Notes under the pieces: model-generated
Seen by the model: only the letters and a program-made list of their open reading frames with translations
Told to the model about the DNA's origin: nothing
The model's database searches: none
Made by a program: the position numbers and the translations under genes
Part shown: one piece after another, positions 39,580 through 48,934 of the stretch
Numbering within the stretch: the stretch's first letter is position 1
How the letters are laid out: each line of letters starts with the position of its first letter
Source: Burkholderia sp. BCC0506
GTDB taxonomy: Bacteria > Pseudomonadota > Gammaproteobacteria > Burkholderiales > Burkholderiaceae
Reading direction: 5' to 3'
Assembly (NCBI RefSeq): GCF_902833145.1
Contig: NZ_CADFEN010000015.1
Span: 62,001 to 126,000 of the forward strand
DNA: 64,000 nt

Positions 39580-40779
39580 TCACTGCGTGACCTGGCGCGT
39601 GCCGGTGCGCTGCGATGCGAGCCACAGCGCGATCAGCACGCCCGATAATGCGGCGCCCGCGATGCATACGCCGCGCCAGCCGGCGAGGCCGTACGCGACG
39701 CTCGCCGCGAACGAGCCGAGCGCGCCGCCGATGAAGTAGCTCGTCAGGTAGATCGTCGTCACGCGGCTGCGCGCATGGCCGGCGAGCGCATAGATCACGC
39801 TCTGGTTCGAGATGTGCATGCCCTGCACGCCGACGTCGAGCAGCAGGATGCCGGCGATCAGCGCCGCGAGCGAATGCGCGCCGGCCGCGATCAGCGCGAA
39901 CGCGCCGAGCACGGCCGCCGCGAACAGGCCGGTGGCCGCATTGCCGTGGCCGCGATCGACCAGCCGGCCGGCCGACGTCGCCGCGAGCGCCCCGACCGCG
40001 CCGACGATGCCGAACAGGCCGATCTGTCCTTCCGAATAGCTGTACGGCGGCTGGCTCAGCAGGAACGTGAGGCCCGTCCACAGCAGGCTGAAGCACGCGA
40101 ACACGAGTGCGCCGTAGGTCGAGCGCAGCGCGATCGGCGGCTGCGCGCGCACCAGCGCGACGAGCGACTTCATCAGCGCCGCGTAGTCCACGCGCGCGTC
40201 GCGGCGATCCTTCGGCAGCTTCACGGCGAGCACGGCGGTCAGCGCGAGCACCATCGCCGCGGCGATGCCGTACACCGCGCGCCAGCCGAACCCGTCGGCG
40301 ATCGCGCCGGCCGCGACGCGCGCGAGCAGGATGCCGAGCAGCAGCCCGCTCATCACGGTGCCGACCGCGCGGCCGCGCGAGCGCGCGTCGGCGAGCGATG
40401 CCGCGAACGGCACGAGCAGTTGCGTCGAACAGGTGACGAAGCCGAGTGCGACGTTCGCGACGACGAACATCGTGAAGTTCGTGCTGAACGTGACCGCGAC
40501 GAGCGCGACGACGTTGAGCAGCAGCAGCCGCACGATCAGCGTATGGCGATTGACCGCGTCGCCGAGCGGGACGATCAGCAGCAGGCTGGCCGCATAGCCG
40601 AGCTGCGTCAGCGTGACGAGATAGCCGAGCTCGGCCGGCGCGTGCCCGAAGCTGTGCGCGATCGCGGCGAGCAGCGGCTGCGCGTAGTAGATGTTGCCGA
40701 TGACGATGCCGCACGCGCACGCGAACAGCAGCGTCATGCCGCGGGTGAGGGGAGGATGGTTGTCGTGATGCGGTTCCAT
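39580..40779 (-). CDS. Major facilitator superfamily transporter
   Basis: 399 aa from ATG 40779 (MEPHHDNHPPL). About twelve hydrophobic spans are visible, with a loop motif GDAVNRHTLIVR after span 2 and the opening FACACGIVIGNIYYAQPLL typical of the drug-efflux/DHA-type permeases related to YnfM/NreB. The substrate is unknown. It is divergent from a CynR-like LysR gene (272-nt gap), the likely regulator. Confidence 0.87.
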   Translation of the reverse strand: MEPHHDNHPPLTRGMTLLFACACGIVIGNIYYAQPLLAAIAHSFGHAPAELGYLVTLTQLGYAASLLLIVPLGDAVNRHTLIVRLLLLNVVALVAVTFSTNFTMFVVANVALGFVTCSTQLLVPFAASLADARSRGRAVGTVMSGLLLGILLARVAAGAIADGFGWRAVYGIAAAMVLALTAVLAVKLPKDRRDARVDYAALMKSLVALVRAQPPIALRSTYGALVFACFSLLWTGLTFLLSQPPYSYSEGQIGLFGIVGAVGALAATSAGRLVDRGHGNAATGLFAAAVLGAFALIAAGAHSLAALIAGILLLDVGVQGMHISNQSVIYALAGHARSRVTTIYLTSYFIGGALGSFAASVAYGLAGWRGVCIAGAALSGVLIALWLASQRTGTRQVTQ

Positions 40780-41023
40780 GGTCGCGAAAAACGGCGGCGC
40801 CGGCCGGCGGAACGGGGCTGTCGGCTGCGCGGGGTGACGGAATTCGGGGGGGCGGCGTCGACGGATCGGCGGTGAGCCGATGCGCGCCGGGCGGATCGCC
40901 ATGCGGCGGGCCCAGGCCCGGGCGTGCCGCTCCGGTGCGCCGGCAGCAGCCGTGCACGGAAGCGGATGTGCGTATGATGCGGGAACCGACTCATAGCGTC
41001 CAAGACTGGATCGTTATGGTTTC

Positions 41024-41040
41024 TATTGGCAAAACCAATA
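41024..41040. promoter_or_regulatory. Inverted repeat, probable LysR-type operator
   Basis: TATTGGCAAAACCAATA: 6-bp arms TATTGG/CCAATA around CAAAA, 11 nt before the CynR-like start codon and 244 nt from the MFS start. Position and symmetry fit autoregulation by the LysR protein. Confidence 0.5.
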
Positions 41041-41051
41041 CATTGATTGCG

Positions 41052-41942
41052 ATGCTTCTGCGCCACATCCGCTATTTCCTGGCCGTCGCCGAGCAGCGCA
41101 GTTTCACGCGCGCGGCCGACGCGCTGCACGTGTCGCAGCCGACGCTGTCGCAGCAGATCCGCCAGCTCGAGGACACGCTCGGCGTGCCGCTGTTCGACCG
41201 CTCGGGCCGCACGGTGCGGCTGACCGAATTCGGCGAGGTCTATGCGCGCCATGCACGCGCCGCGCTGCACGCGCTCGATACCGGGCAGCGCGCGCTGCAC
41301 GACGTCGCCGATCTCGGCAGCGGGTCGCTGCGGCTCGCGATGATGCCGACGTTCGCGGCCTATCTGGGCGGCTCGCTGATCGACGCGTTCCATGCCGGCC
41401 ATCCGAACGTCGCGCTGACGATCGACGCGATGCCGCAGGCGCGCATCGAGACGCTGCTCGCCGACGACGAACTCGACGCCGGCTTCGGGTTCATGCCGCC
41501 GCGCGCGCCGGAGATCGACGCGCTGCCGCTGTGGGACGAGCGGCTCGCGCTGGTGACGGGGCGCATGCACCGTCTCGCGCGCCGCCGCCGCGCGCTGAGC
41601 CCGGCCGAACTCGCCGGCGAGCCGCTGGTGCTGCTGAGCCGCGCGTTCGCGACGCGCGAGCGTATCGACCGGTATTTCATCGAACACGGTGCGCGGCCGA
41701 AGGTCGCGATCGAGACCAACACGGTCAGCGCGGTGCTGGAGCTCGTGCGGCGCGGCCGGCTCGCGACGGTGCTGCCCGACGCGGTCGCGCGCGAGCGCGG
41801 CGACCTGTGCGCGCTGGAGATCGATCCACCGCTGCCGACGCGCACGGCCGCGCTGCTCACGCGCAAGGGCGCGTACCGCAGCGTCGCGGCGCGCGCGTTC
41901 ATCGAGCGCGTGCTCGCGTATCGCGATCCGTCGGCGCGGTGA
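41052..41942 (+). CDS. LysR-family regulator, CynR-like
   Basis: 296 aa from ATG 41052. The N-terminal MLLRHIRYFLAVAEQRSFTRAADALHVSQPTLSQQIRQLEDTLG is the subfamily signature shared with CynR. The effector domain is complete. No cynT/cynS (carbonic anhydrase/cyanase) genes are nearby, so cyanate regulation cannot be assumed. The divergent MFS gene is the more likely target. Confidence 0.88.
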   Translation: MLLRHIRYFLAVAEQRSFTRAADALHVSQPTLSQQIRQLEDTLGVPLFDRSGRTVRLTEFGEVYARHARAALHALDTGQRALHDVADLGSGSLRLAMMPTFAAYLGGSLIDAFHAGHPNVALTIDAMPQARIETLLADDELDAGFGFMPPRAPEIDALPLWDERLALVTGRMHRLARRRRALSPAELAGEPLVLLSRAFATRERIDRYFIEHGARPKVAIETNTVSAVLELVRRGRLATVLPDAVARERGDLCALEIDPPLPTRTAALLTRKGAYRSVAARAFIERVLAYRDPSAR

Positions 41943-41984
41943 CGGGGCCGGCCGGACGGCGGTGCGGGGGGATTCGCGGGCGTA

Positions 41985-42677
41985 TTACGCGCCGGGCGTC
42001 GGGAAGAAGACGCCCGCGCGCTGCGCGGCGTTCGCGATGTGCGTTTCGATCGCGGTGCCGGCGGCGGCCGCATCGCGCGCGATCAGCGCGTCGACGATCG
42101 CGCGGTGCTCGTGCCACGTCGACAGCAGCAGCTCGCGCCGGTAGAACGGCATGCGCTGGCTTTCCTTCATGATGTCCGCGCTGCTGCGCAGGATCGACTC
42201 GATCGCCGCGTTGCCGGCCAGATGGATGATCCGCATGTGGAAGTCGAAGTCGAGCCGCGACGCCTCGTCGAGCGCGTTGTCGGTCAGCGCGACGTGCAGG
42301 TCGGCGAGGTTGTCCTCGAACCACGCGATGTCCTCGTCGCTGACCGCGTGCGCGGCCATCCGCGCGGCGAACCCTTCGAGCGCGTAGCGCATCTGGTAGG
42401 TGTCGGGCGGCGACGACTGCTCGGCGAATTGCCACGGATGCGCGGCCGACGCCTGCGCGCTTTCGACGTACACGCCCTTGCCCGCGCGGATGCGCAGCAT
42501 CCCGAGCGCCTCGAGCGTCGACAGCGCCTCGCGCAGCGACGCGCGGCTGATCTCCAGCTCCTCCGAGAGCTGGCGCTGGGCCGGCAGCAGGCTGCCGACC
42601 GGATACACGCCTGCCTCGATCCGGTCGCGGATCGTCGCGATGGCGGCGTCGGTCACGGTATGCGGAACGTTTTTCAT
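41985..42677 (-). CDS. GntR-family regulator (FadR/FCD subfamily)
   Basis: 230 aa from ATG 42677. Winged helix: PVGSLLPAQRQLSEELEISRASLREALSTLEALGMLRIRAGKGVYV. The C-terminal all-helical FCD domain carries metal/ligand histidine positions in FHMRIIHLAGN and STWHEHRAIVDA. FadR-type GntR proteins bind TGGT-N3-ACCA. Such dyads lie 14 nt before its own start and downstream of the dctA promoter, so it probably represses itself and dctA-alc-allA. Confidence 0.9.
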   Translation of the reverse strand: MKNVPHTVTDAAIATIRDRIEAGVYPVGSLLPAQRQLSEELEISRASLREALSTLEALGMLRIRAGKGVYVESAQASAAHPWQFAEQSSPPDTYQMRYALEGFAARMAAHAVSDEDIAWFEDNLADLHVALTDNALDEASRLDFDFHMRIIHLAGNAAIESILRSSADIMKESQRMPFYRRELLLSTWHEHRAIVDALIARDAAAAGTAIETHIANAAQRAGVFFPTPGA

Positions 42678-42690
42678 GATGTGAGCGTTG

Positions 42691-42705
42691 GCCGGTCTGA
42701 CCGGC
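42691..42705. promoter_or_regulatory. GntR/FCD-type operator before the regulator gene
   Basis: GCCGGTCTGACCGGC: perfect 6-bp arms around CTG, with the core GGT-N3-ACC. It lies 14-28 nt before the regulator's start codon on the minus strand. Confidence 0.6.
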
Positions 42706-42821
42706 ATTGTAATCCGCACGCAGGCGGTGCACGACCGCCCTCCGGGAAAGCCACGATCCGCCCCTTTTCGAGGCGCCCCGAGCGGGTGCGCAGGGGCGGG
42801 AAATCCCTATTTTGTCCGTCC

Positions 42822-42850
42822 TTGACGCCACTATATCGGCTTCCTACTAT
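42822..42850 (+). promoter_or_regulatory. Probable sigma70 promoter of dctA
   Basis: TTGACG, 17 nt, TACTAT: good matches at correct spacing, putting the RNA start near 42857, just before the operator at 42864. Confidence 0.65.
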
Positions 42851-42863
42851 CCACCATAACATC

Positions 42864-42878
42864 ACTGGTCTTACCAGT
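42864..42878. promoter_or_regulatory. GntR/FCD-type operator before dctA
   Basis: ACTGGTCTTACCAGT: perfect dyad with the core TGGT-N3-ACCA, overlapping the start of the dctA transcript. Shares GGTCT-(T/G)-ACC with the copy at 42691. The position favours repression. Confidence 0.68.
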
Positions 42879-42919
42879 ATGAACAGACGAAACTGCAACC
42901 GTTGGATCGGGAGAGCGCC

Positions 42920-44239
42920 GTGTCGAAATTCCTCAATTCGCTGTTTGGCCGGGTAGTCGTCGCATTGATACTCGGGGTCGCGCTCGGCGCGTTCTTCCCG
43001 CACTTCGCCGAGTCGCTGCGTCCGCTCGGCGACGGTTTCCTGAAGCTGATCAAGATGGTCATCGGCCCGATCGTGTTCTGCGTGGTGGTCAGCGGAATGG
43101 CCAATGCGGGCGACCTGAAGAAGGTCGGCCGGGTCGGCCTGAAGGCGGTCGTCTACTTCGAGGTGATGACGACGCTCGCGCTCGGTATCGGGCTCGTGCT
43201 CGCATGGGTCACGCGCCCGGGCGTCGGGATGAACATCGACCTGCGCTCGCTCGACGCGGCGTCGCTGTCGACGTACGCGAAGAACGCCGAAAGCCTGAAG
43301 GACACGGCCGGCTACCTGATGAAGATCATCCCCGACACCGCGATCGACGCATTCGCGAAGGGCGACATCCTGCAGATCCTCGTGTTCGCGGTGCTGTTCG
43401 GCTCCGCGCTGTCGCTGCTCGGCGACAAGGCGCAGCGCGTCAACTCGCTGATCGAGGAACTGTCGCACGTGTTCTTCCGCATCATCGGCTTCATCATCAA
43501 GCTCGCGCCGCTCGGCGTGCTCGGCGCGATCGCGTTCACGACCGGCAAGTACGGCGTCGCGTCGCTCAAGCAGCTCGGCTACCTGGTCGCGGTGTTCTAC
43601 CTGAGCTGCTTCGTGTTCGTCACGGTCGTGCTCGGCGTGGTGATGCGGGTCGCCGGCTTCTCGGTGTTCAAGCTGATCCGCTACCTGCGCGAGGAACTGT
43701 CGATCGTGCTCGGCACGGCGTCGTCGGACGCGGTGCTGCCGCAGGTGATGAGCAAGCTCGAATACATGGGCATCAAGGATTCGACGGTCGGCCTCGTGAT
43801 CCCGACCGGCTATTCGTTCAACCTCGACGGCTTCTCGATCTACCTGACGCTCGCGGTGCTGTTCATCGCGCAGGCCACCAACACGCCGCTGTCCACGCAC
43901 GACCTGATCGTCGTGCTGCTCGTGTCGCTCGTCACGTCGAAGGGCGCGCACGGCATCCCCGGCTCGGCGATCGTGATCCTCGCGGCGACGCTGTCGGCGA
44001 TTCCCGCGATTCCGGTGCTCGGCCTCGTGCTGATCCTGCCGGTCGACTGGTTCGTCGGCATCGCCCGCGCATTGACCAACCTGATCGGCAACTGCGTCGC
44101 GACGGTGGTGGTCGCGGTGTGGGAGAACGACATCGACCGCGCCCGCGCGACGCGCGTGCTGAATCGCGAACTGCGCTACGTGGCCGACGCGCCCGGCGGC
44201 GCCGCACCGGTCGCCGGCGACCAGGCTCACGCGCTCTGA
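42920..44239 (+). CDS. dctA: DctA-type dicarboxylate/proton symporter
   Basis: 439 aa from GTG 42920 (preceded by GGGAGAG). DAACS-family transporter: FGRVVVALILGVALGAFFP start, KMVIGPIVFCVVVSGMA, GTASSDAVLPQVM (the serine-rich reentrant loop) and PTGYSFNLDGFSIYLTLAVLFIAQAT in the substrate/ion site. It imports succinate, fumarate and malate, and in some bacteria orotate. Here it shares direction and an apparent operator with ureide-degrading genes, so a ureide-derived acid is a possible substrate; that is inference. Confidence 0.92.
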   Translation: MSKFLNSLFGRVVVALILGVALGAFFPHFAESLRPLGDGFLKLIKMVIGPIVFCVVVSGMANAGDLKKVGRVGLKAVVYFEVMTTLALGIGLVLAWVTRPGVGMNIDLRSLDAASLSTYAKNAESLKDTAGYLMKIIPDTAIDAFAKGDILQILVFAVLFGSALSLLGDKAQRVNSLIEELSHVFFRIIGFIIKLAPLGVLGAIAFTTGKYGVASLKQLGYLVAVFYLSCFVFVTVVLGVVMRVAGFSVFKLIRYLREELSIVLGTASSDAVLPQVMSKLEYMGIKDSTVGLVIPTGYSFNLDGFSIYLTLAVLFIAQATNTPLSTHDLIVVLLVSLVTSKGAHGIPGSAIVILAATLSAIPAIPVLGLVLILPVDWFVGIARALTNLIGNCVATVVVAVWENDIDRARATRVLNRELRYVADAPGGAAPVAGDQAHAL

Positions 44240-44344
44240 ACCCGACGCTCGCGCGGCGCGGCTTCCCCGGCTGCGCGGCGCGACCGAACTTCATGCGACC
44301 GGTGCGATCGCGTGCCGGCGCTTCTCAAAAATAGTGGAGACGAC

Positions 44345-45352
44345 ATGGCAGCCCCCATTCTCGATCCGAACGCGCCGGCTTTCACGCGGCGCTACATGAA
44401 TCTCGCCGATCCGCGCCTGGGCGCGCAGGCCCTCTTCGCCAGCGACGAATTCTTCGCGCCGAAGGAGCGCATGCTCAATCCCGAGCCGGCCGTGTTCATG
44501 CCCGGCAAGTACGACGATCACGGCAAGTGGATGGACGGCTGGGAAACGCGCCGCAAGCGCACGACCGGCCACGACTTCTGCGTGGTCCGGCTCGCGCGGC
44601 CGGGCGTGATCCACGGCGTCGATCTCGATACGAGCCACTTCACCGGCAACTTCCCGCCGGCCGCGTCGATCGAGGCGTGCGCGGCGGACGGTGACACGCC
44701 GCCCGACGACGCCGCATGGCGCACGATCGTCCCCGCGACGACGCTGCAGGGCAATTCGCATCACTACGTGAGCGTCGACGATGCGCAGCCGGTCACGCAC
44801 CTGCGCGTGAACCTGTATCCGGACGGCGGGCTCGCGCGGCTGCGCGTGTATGGCCAGCCGCAGCGCGACTGGCGCCGCGTGCCGGCGGGCGAACTCGTCG
44901 ATCTCGCGGCGATCGAGAACGGCGGTTATCTGGTGGCCGCGAACAACCAGCACTTCGGCCCGGCCTCGCAGATGCTGATGCCGGGGCGCGGCGTGAACAT
45001 GGGCGACGGCTGGGAAACGCGGCGGCGCCGCGAGCCCGGCAACGACTGGGCGATCGTCGCGCTCGCGCGGCCGGGCATCATCCGGCGCGTCGAGGTCGAT
45101 ACGGCCTTCTTCAAGGGCAATTTCCCCGACCGCTGCTCGCTGCAGGCCGCGCACGTCACGGGTGGCACCGACGATTCGCTCGTCACGCAGGCGATGTTCT
45201 GGGCCGAACTGCTCGGCGAGCAGAAGCTGCAGATGGACCACGTGCACACGTTCGACCAGCTCGCGGCGCTCGGCCCCGTCACGCACGTGCGGTTCAACAT
45301 CTTCCCGGACGGCGGCGTGTCGCGCCTGCGTCTGTGGGGCGAGCCGGCTTGA
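44345..45352 (+). CDS. alc: Allantoicase
   Basis: 335 aa from ATG 44345. Two homologous halves are easily seen: [20 protein letters not shown]...[20 protein letters not shown], and [18 protein letters not shown]...[20 protein letters not shown]. Each half contains [16 protein letters not shown] and a final P-D-G-G-(L/V)-(A/S)-R-L-R. Allantoicase hydrolyses allantoate to ureidoglycolate and urea. allA follows after 14 nt. Allantoinase and uricase genes are not in the window. Confidence 0.95.
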   Translation: MAAPILDPNAPAFTRRYMNLADPRLGAQALFASDEFFAPKERMLNPEPAVFMPGKYDDHGKWMDGWETRRKRTTGHDFCVVRLARPGVIHGVDLDTSHFTGNFPPAASIEACAADGDTPPDDAAWRTIVPATTLQGNSHHYVSVDDAQPVTHLRVNLYPDGGLARLRVYGQPQRDWRRVPAGELVDLAAIENGGYLVAANNQHFGPASQMLMPGRGVNMGDGWETRRRREPGNDWAIVALARPGIIRRVEVDTAFFKGNFPDRCSLQAAHVTGGTDDSLVTQAMFWAELLGEQKLQMDHVHTFDQLAALGPVTHVRFNIFPDGGVSRLRLWGEPA

Positions 45353-45366
45353 AGGAGGGCGGCGGC

Positions 45367-45900
45367 ATGAGCGGAACCCCGATCCTGCGCGTCGAGCGCC
45401 TGACCCGCGAAGCGTTCGCGCCGTTCGGCGACGTGATCGCGCTCGAAGGCGCGCGGCATTTTCCGATCAACGGCGGCACGACCGAGCGCTTTCACGATCT
45501 CGCGACGATCGACGTGTGCGCGGACGGCGGCCGGCCGCTCGTCAGCGTGTTTCGCGCGCAGCCGCGCGCGCTGCCGGTGGCGATCACGCTGATGGAGCGT
45601 CATCCGCACGGCAGCCAGGCGTTCATCCCGCTCGCGGCCGTGTCGCGCTACGCGATCGTCGTCGCGCCGGCCGGCGAGTTCCGGCCCGACGCGATGCGCG
45701 CGTTCCTGGCCGAGGGCTGGCAGGGCGTCAATTATGCGAAGGGCGTCTGGCACCATCCGCTGCTCGCGCTCGACGCGGTCAGCGATTTCGTGATCGTCGA
45801 TCGCGGCGGGCCGCAGCCGAATTGCGACGAGATTCCGCTGGAACGCGCGTGGGCGCTCGATTTGGAGCCCGCCTGCGCGGGCGCCGAAGGGATTTCGTAA
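45367..45900 (+). CDS. allA: Ureidoglycolate lyase
   Basis: 177 aa from ATG 45367, after [34 protein letters not shown] and VWHHPLLAL are AllA-family motifs with the conserved histidines. It splits ureidoglycolate to glyoxylate and urea, directly continuing from allantoicase. Three-gene unit with dctA and alc. Confidence 0.94.
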   Translation: MSGTPILRVERLTREAFAPFGDVIALEGARHFPINGGTTERFHDLATIDVCADGGRPLVSVFRAQPRALPVAITLMERHPHGSQAFIPLAAVSRYAIVVAPAGEFRPDAMRAFLAEGWQGVNYAKGVWHHPLLALDAVSDFVIVDRGGPQPNCDEIPLERAWALDLEPACAGAEGIS

Positions 45901-45930
45901 GTATTCCGGGCGCGCGGCACGCGCCCCGTA

Positions 45931-45971
45931 AAAAACGGACGGCCCGGGCGGCGGGATGCCGGCCGGGCCGT
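45931..45971 (-). terminator. Intrinsic terminator of fur (minus strand)
   Basis: ACGGCCCGG/CCGGGCCGT stem (45939-45947 with 45963-45971). On the minus strand it is followed within 3 nt by a T-rich run (complement of TAAAAAAC at 45929-45936). Confidence 0.75.
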
Positions 45972-45994
45972 GCCGCGTGCGCGGGTGGCGCGAT

Positions 45995-46423
45995 TCAGTG
46001 CTTGCGGTGCGGGCAGTTCTCGGTCGTGCACGAACCGTACATCGCGAGCGAGTGCTCCTGGAGCCGGAAGCCGCGTTCCTTCGCGATCGCCTGCTGGCGG
46101 CTCTCGATCTCGGCGTCGAAGAATTCCTCGACGCGGCCGCAATCGAGGCACACGAGGTGATCGTGGTGCGAACCTTCGTTCAGCTCGAACACCGCCTTGC
46201 CGGATTCGAAGTTGCTGCGCGACAGCAGGCCGGCCTGCTCGAACTGCGTGAGCACGCGATAGACGGTGGCGAGCCCGATGTCGAGCTGCTCGTTGAGCAG
46301 GTTGCGGTAGACGTCTTCGGCCGTCAGGTGCCGCACGGGGCTCTGCTGGAAGATCTCGAGAATCTTGAGGCGCGGTAGGGTGGCCTTTAGCCCGATATTC
46401 TTGAGATCCGTCGGATTGGTCAT
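45995..46423 (-). CDS. fur: Ferric uptake regulator
   Basis: 142 aa. [21 protein letters not shown] and [25 protein letters not shown] form the winged helix. [16 protein letters not shown] provides metal ligands and the first zinc CxxC, and [11 protein letters not shown] the C-terminal cysteines. It represses iron-acquisition genes when loaded with Fe(II). Divergent from bamE, an arrangement conserved in proteobacteria. Confidence 0.97.
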   Translation of the reverse strand: MTNPTDLKNIGLKATLPRLKILEIFQQSPVRHLTAEDVYRNLLNEQLDIGLATVYRVLTQFEQAGLLSRSNFESGKAVFELNEGSHHDHLVCLDCGRVEEFFDAEIESRQQAIAKERGFRLQEHSLAMYGSCTTENCPHRKH

Positions 46424-46564
46424 GGCTAGGCATCCCTAGAGTACAATGCAGGGCTTCAATGTTACCGGCTTTTCGCCGTTCCAGAAACACGCGCGGCCTG
46501 CACGCGGGCCAGCACGGTGAAGGAAATGATCCCAGAATCGCTTTCGCACTTTCAGAGGAGTCGC

Positions 46565-47359
46565 ATGCGGAGTGCCATCATCGCTGCCGCCGCCGTTGTC
46601 GCGCTGGCGGGTTGTTCGTCGTACGACAGCGTGACGCAGCGCATTGCGCAGAGCATCACGCCGTATCGGATCACCGTCGTGCAAGGCAACTTCGTGTCGC
46701 AGGAGAAAGCCGCACAGTTGCAGGTCGGTATGACGCGCGAGCAGGTCCGCGCGCTGCTCGGCACGCCGCTGCTGGCGGACATGTTCCACGCGGATCGCTG
46801 GGATTACCTCTTCTACTTCAAGCGCGGCTCGACGTCGGTCGTCCAGCAGCGTGACCTCGTGGTGACCTTCTCGGGCGATCGCGTCGCGAGCTGGACCGGC
46901 GCCGACAACCTGCCGTCCGAGCTCGACCTGCTGGCCGACATCGACGGCGATCGCGGCGGCAAGAAGGCGAAGGCCGCGGCCGCGGCGAAGAAGGCGTCCG
47001 AAGCGGCCGCCGCGAGCGCCGCGCAGGCTGCCGCTGCCGCGAGCCCGGCCACCGTGCCGGCCTCCGGCGCGGCGGTCGACCAGGATGCGAACGCCCAGGC
47101 GGCGCGCGCGGCCAACCGCGCGACCAACCAGGTGTCGGGGCAGGGTGCGGCTTCGCGCCGGTTCACGCCGTCCGCGCAGGCTCAGGGCGGCGCGCCGGTG
47201 CCGGGCGGCCAGCCGCCGGGCGCCGCGCCGGCGATCCAGCCGCAGTTCCAGTTCCACCGTCCGCCGCAGCCGAACGTGTCGAACGAGGCGTCGCCGCCGG
47301 TCGGCCCGCAAGGCTCGGACAACCTGCAGAACCAGCCGCTCACCGCGCCGGCGCAGTAA
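46565..47359 (+). CDS. bamE: Outer-membrane assembly lipoprotein BamE with long C-terminal tail
   Basis: 264 aa from ATG 46565. Lipoprotein signal with L-A-G-C. The BamE/SmpA-OmlA domain covers about residues 30-115: YRITVVQGNFVSQEKAAQLQVGMTREQVRALLGTPLLADMF, then WDYLFYFKRG and LVVTFSGDRV. E. coli BamE is about 113 aa. Here roughly 140 extra residues follow, rich in Ala, Lys, Pro, Gln and Gly, and probably disordered. The core function is a BAM-complex accessory at the outer membrane. dapB follows after 65 nt. Confidence 0.93.
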   Translation: MRSAIIAAAAVVALAGCSSYDSVTQRIAQSITPYRITVVQGNFVSQEKAAQLQVGMTREQVRALLGTPLLADMFHADRWDYLFYFKRGSTSVVQQRDLVVTFSGDRVASWTGADNLPSELDLLADIDGDRGGKKAKAAAAAKKASEAAAASAAQAAAAASPATVPASGAAVDQDANAQAARAANRATNQVSGQGAASRRFTPSAQAQGGAPVPGGQPPGAAPAIQPQFQFHRPPQPNVSNEASPPVGPQGSDNLQNQPLTAPAQ

Positions 47360-47424
47360 GCGGCCGGCGTGCGGAAACGGGGCGGCATGCGCCGCCCGCC
47401 TTTAGACTTGTCGTATAGAAAGCC

Positions 47425-48222
47425 ATGAAGATTGCGATTGCCGGCGCATCGGGCCGAATGGGCCGGATGCTGATCGAAGCCGTTCTCAACGATGCCGACG
47501 CGCAGCTCGTCGGCGCGCTCGACCGCGCCGGTTCGCCGTTCCTCGGCCAGGACGCCGGTGCGTTCCTCGGCAAGGACACCGGGATCAAGCTGACCGACGA
47601 TCTCGACGCCGTGTTCGCGCAGGCCGACTACCTGATCGACTTCACGCGTCCGGAAGGCACGATGGCCCACATCGAGGCCGCGCTGCGCCACGACGTGAAG
47701 CTCGTGATCGGCACGACCGGCTTCACCGCCGAGCAGAAGGCCGGGCTGCAGGCCGCGGCGGGCCAGATCGGGATCGTGTTCGCGGCGAACATGAGCGTCG
47801 GCGTGAACGTCACGCTGAAGCTGCTCGAATTCGCGGCGAAGCATTTCTCGCACGGCTACGACATCGAGATCATCGAAGCGCATCACCGCCACAAGGTCGA
47901 CGCGCCGTCGGGCACCGCGCTGATGATGGGCGAAGCCGTCGCCGGCGCGCTCGGGCGCTCGCTCGACGATTGCGCGGTGTACGGCCGCCACGGCGTGACG
48001 GGCGAGCGCGATCCGTCGTCGATCGGCTTTGCCGCGGTGCGCGGCGGCGACATCGTCGGCGACCACACCGTGCTGTTCGCCGGGATCGGCGAGCGCATCG
48101 AGATCACGCACAAGTCGTCGAGCCGCGTGTCGTACGCGCAGGGCGCGTTGCGTGCGGTCCGCTTCCTGTCGGCGCGCGGCGCCGGCCTGTTCGACATGCA
48201 GGACGTGCTCGGCCTGCGCTGA
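47425..48222 (+). CDS. dapB: 4-hydroxy-tetrahydrodipicolinate reductase
   Basis: 265 aa. NAD(P) loop [30 protein letters not shown], and the catalytic [16 protein letters not shown]. Lysine/meso-DAP biosynthesis. It lies between bamE and an ExbB/ExbD-type pair in one direction. Confidence 0.97.
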   Translation: MKIAIAGASGRMGRMLIEAVLNDADAQLVGALDRAGSPFLGQDAGAFLGKDTGIKLTDDLDAVFAQADYLIDFTRPEGTMAHIEAALRHDVKLVIGTTGFTAEQKAGLQAAAGQIGIVFAANMSVGVNVTLKLLEFAAKHFSHGYDIEIIEAHHRHKVDAPSGTALMMGEAVAGALGRSLDDCAVYGRHGVTGERDPSSIGFAAVRGGDIVGDHTVLFAGIGERIEITHKSSSRVSYAQGALRAVRFLSARGAGLFDMQDVLGLR

Positions 48223-48241
48223 CCCTCACGGGGAAACTCCG

Positions 48242-48910
48242 ATGGCGATTCCCACCGGCGTTGTCCACTACCTCGAAAGCGGCGATGCGATCACGCACGC
48301 CGTCGCCTATGTGCTGCTGGCGATGTCCGTCGCCAGCTGGTGCTTCCTCTTCATGAAAGCCTGGCTGCTGGTCCGCGCGAAGCGGCAGGGGCCGCGCGCG
48401 CTCGCCGCGTTCTGGCGCGCGCCGTCGTTCGACGCGGGCATCGCCGCGCTGGCCGGCGCCGATCGCGAACGCGTGTTCGTGCCGCTCGCCGAAGCCGCGC
48501 GCGACGCGACCGACGCGCACGACCCGGCCGCGCTCGCCGCGCGCGTCGAGCGCAGCGAACGCGTGCTGCGCGCGCTGCGTCATGCGATGCTGCGTTCGCA
48601 GCGGCGCCTCGAATTCGGCCAGGTGCTGCTCGCGTCGATCGGCAGCACCGCGCCGTTCGTCGGGCTGCTCGGCACCGTGTGGGGCATCTACCATGCGCTC
48701 GGCAGCATCGCCGCGAGCGGGCAGGCGCAGATCGAGAACGTCGCGGGGCCGGTCGGCGAGGCGCTGATCATGACCGCGTTCGGGCTGGTCGTGGCGATCC
48801 CCGCGGTGCTCGCGTACAACATCCTCGGCCGGCTCGTCCGGCAGCTCGCCGAGGAACTCGACGGTTTCGCGCGCGATCTGCACGTCTTCGTGTGCGCGCA
48901 GGGCGCCTGA
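48242..48910 (+). CDS. MotA/TolQ/ExbB-family proton channel protein
   Basis: 222 aa from ATG 48242, 19 nt after dapB. Three membrane segments: about 20-40, about 125-150 and about 165-190. The family signature is VLLASIGSTAPFVGLLGTVWGIYHAL...GEALIMTAFGLVVAIPAVLAYNIL. It forms the stator channel with the ExbD/TolR protein 24 nt downstream. No TonB, TolA or tolB-pal genes are adjacent, so the energised partner is not evident. Confidence 0.9.
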   Translation: MAIPTGVVHYLESGDAITHAVAYVLLAMSVASWCFLFMKAWLLVRAKRQGPRALAAFWRAPSFDAGIAALAGADRERVFVPLAEAARDATDAHDPAALAARVERSERVLRALRHAMLRSQRRLEFGQVLLASIGSTAPFVGLLGTVWGIYHALGSIAASGQAQIENVAGPVGEALIMTAFGLVVAIPAVLAYNILGRLVRQLAEELDGFARDLHVFVCAQGA

Positions 48911-48934
48911 CGCGCCGGCTGCGGAGGAACGACC

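Noticed and set aside
41052-41942. Naming the LysR gene cynR with a cyanate role
   Set aside because: The N-terminus is CynR-like but cyanase and carbonic anhydrase genes are absent; only the family name is supported.
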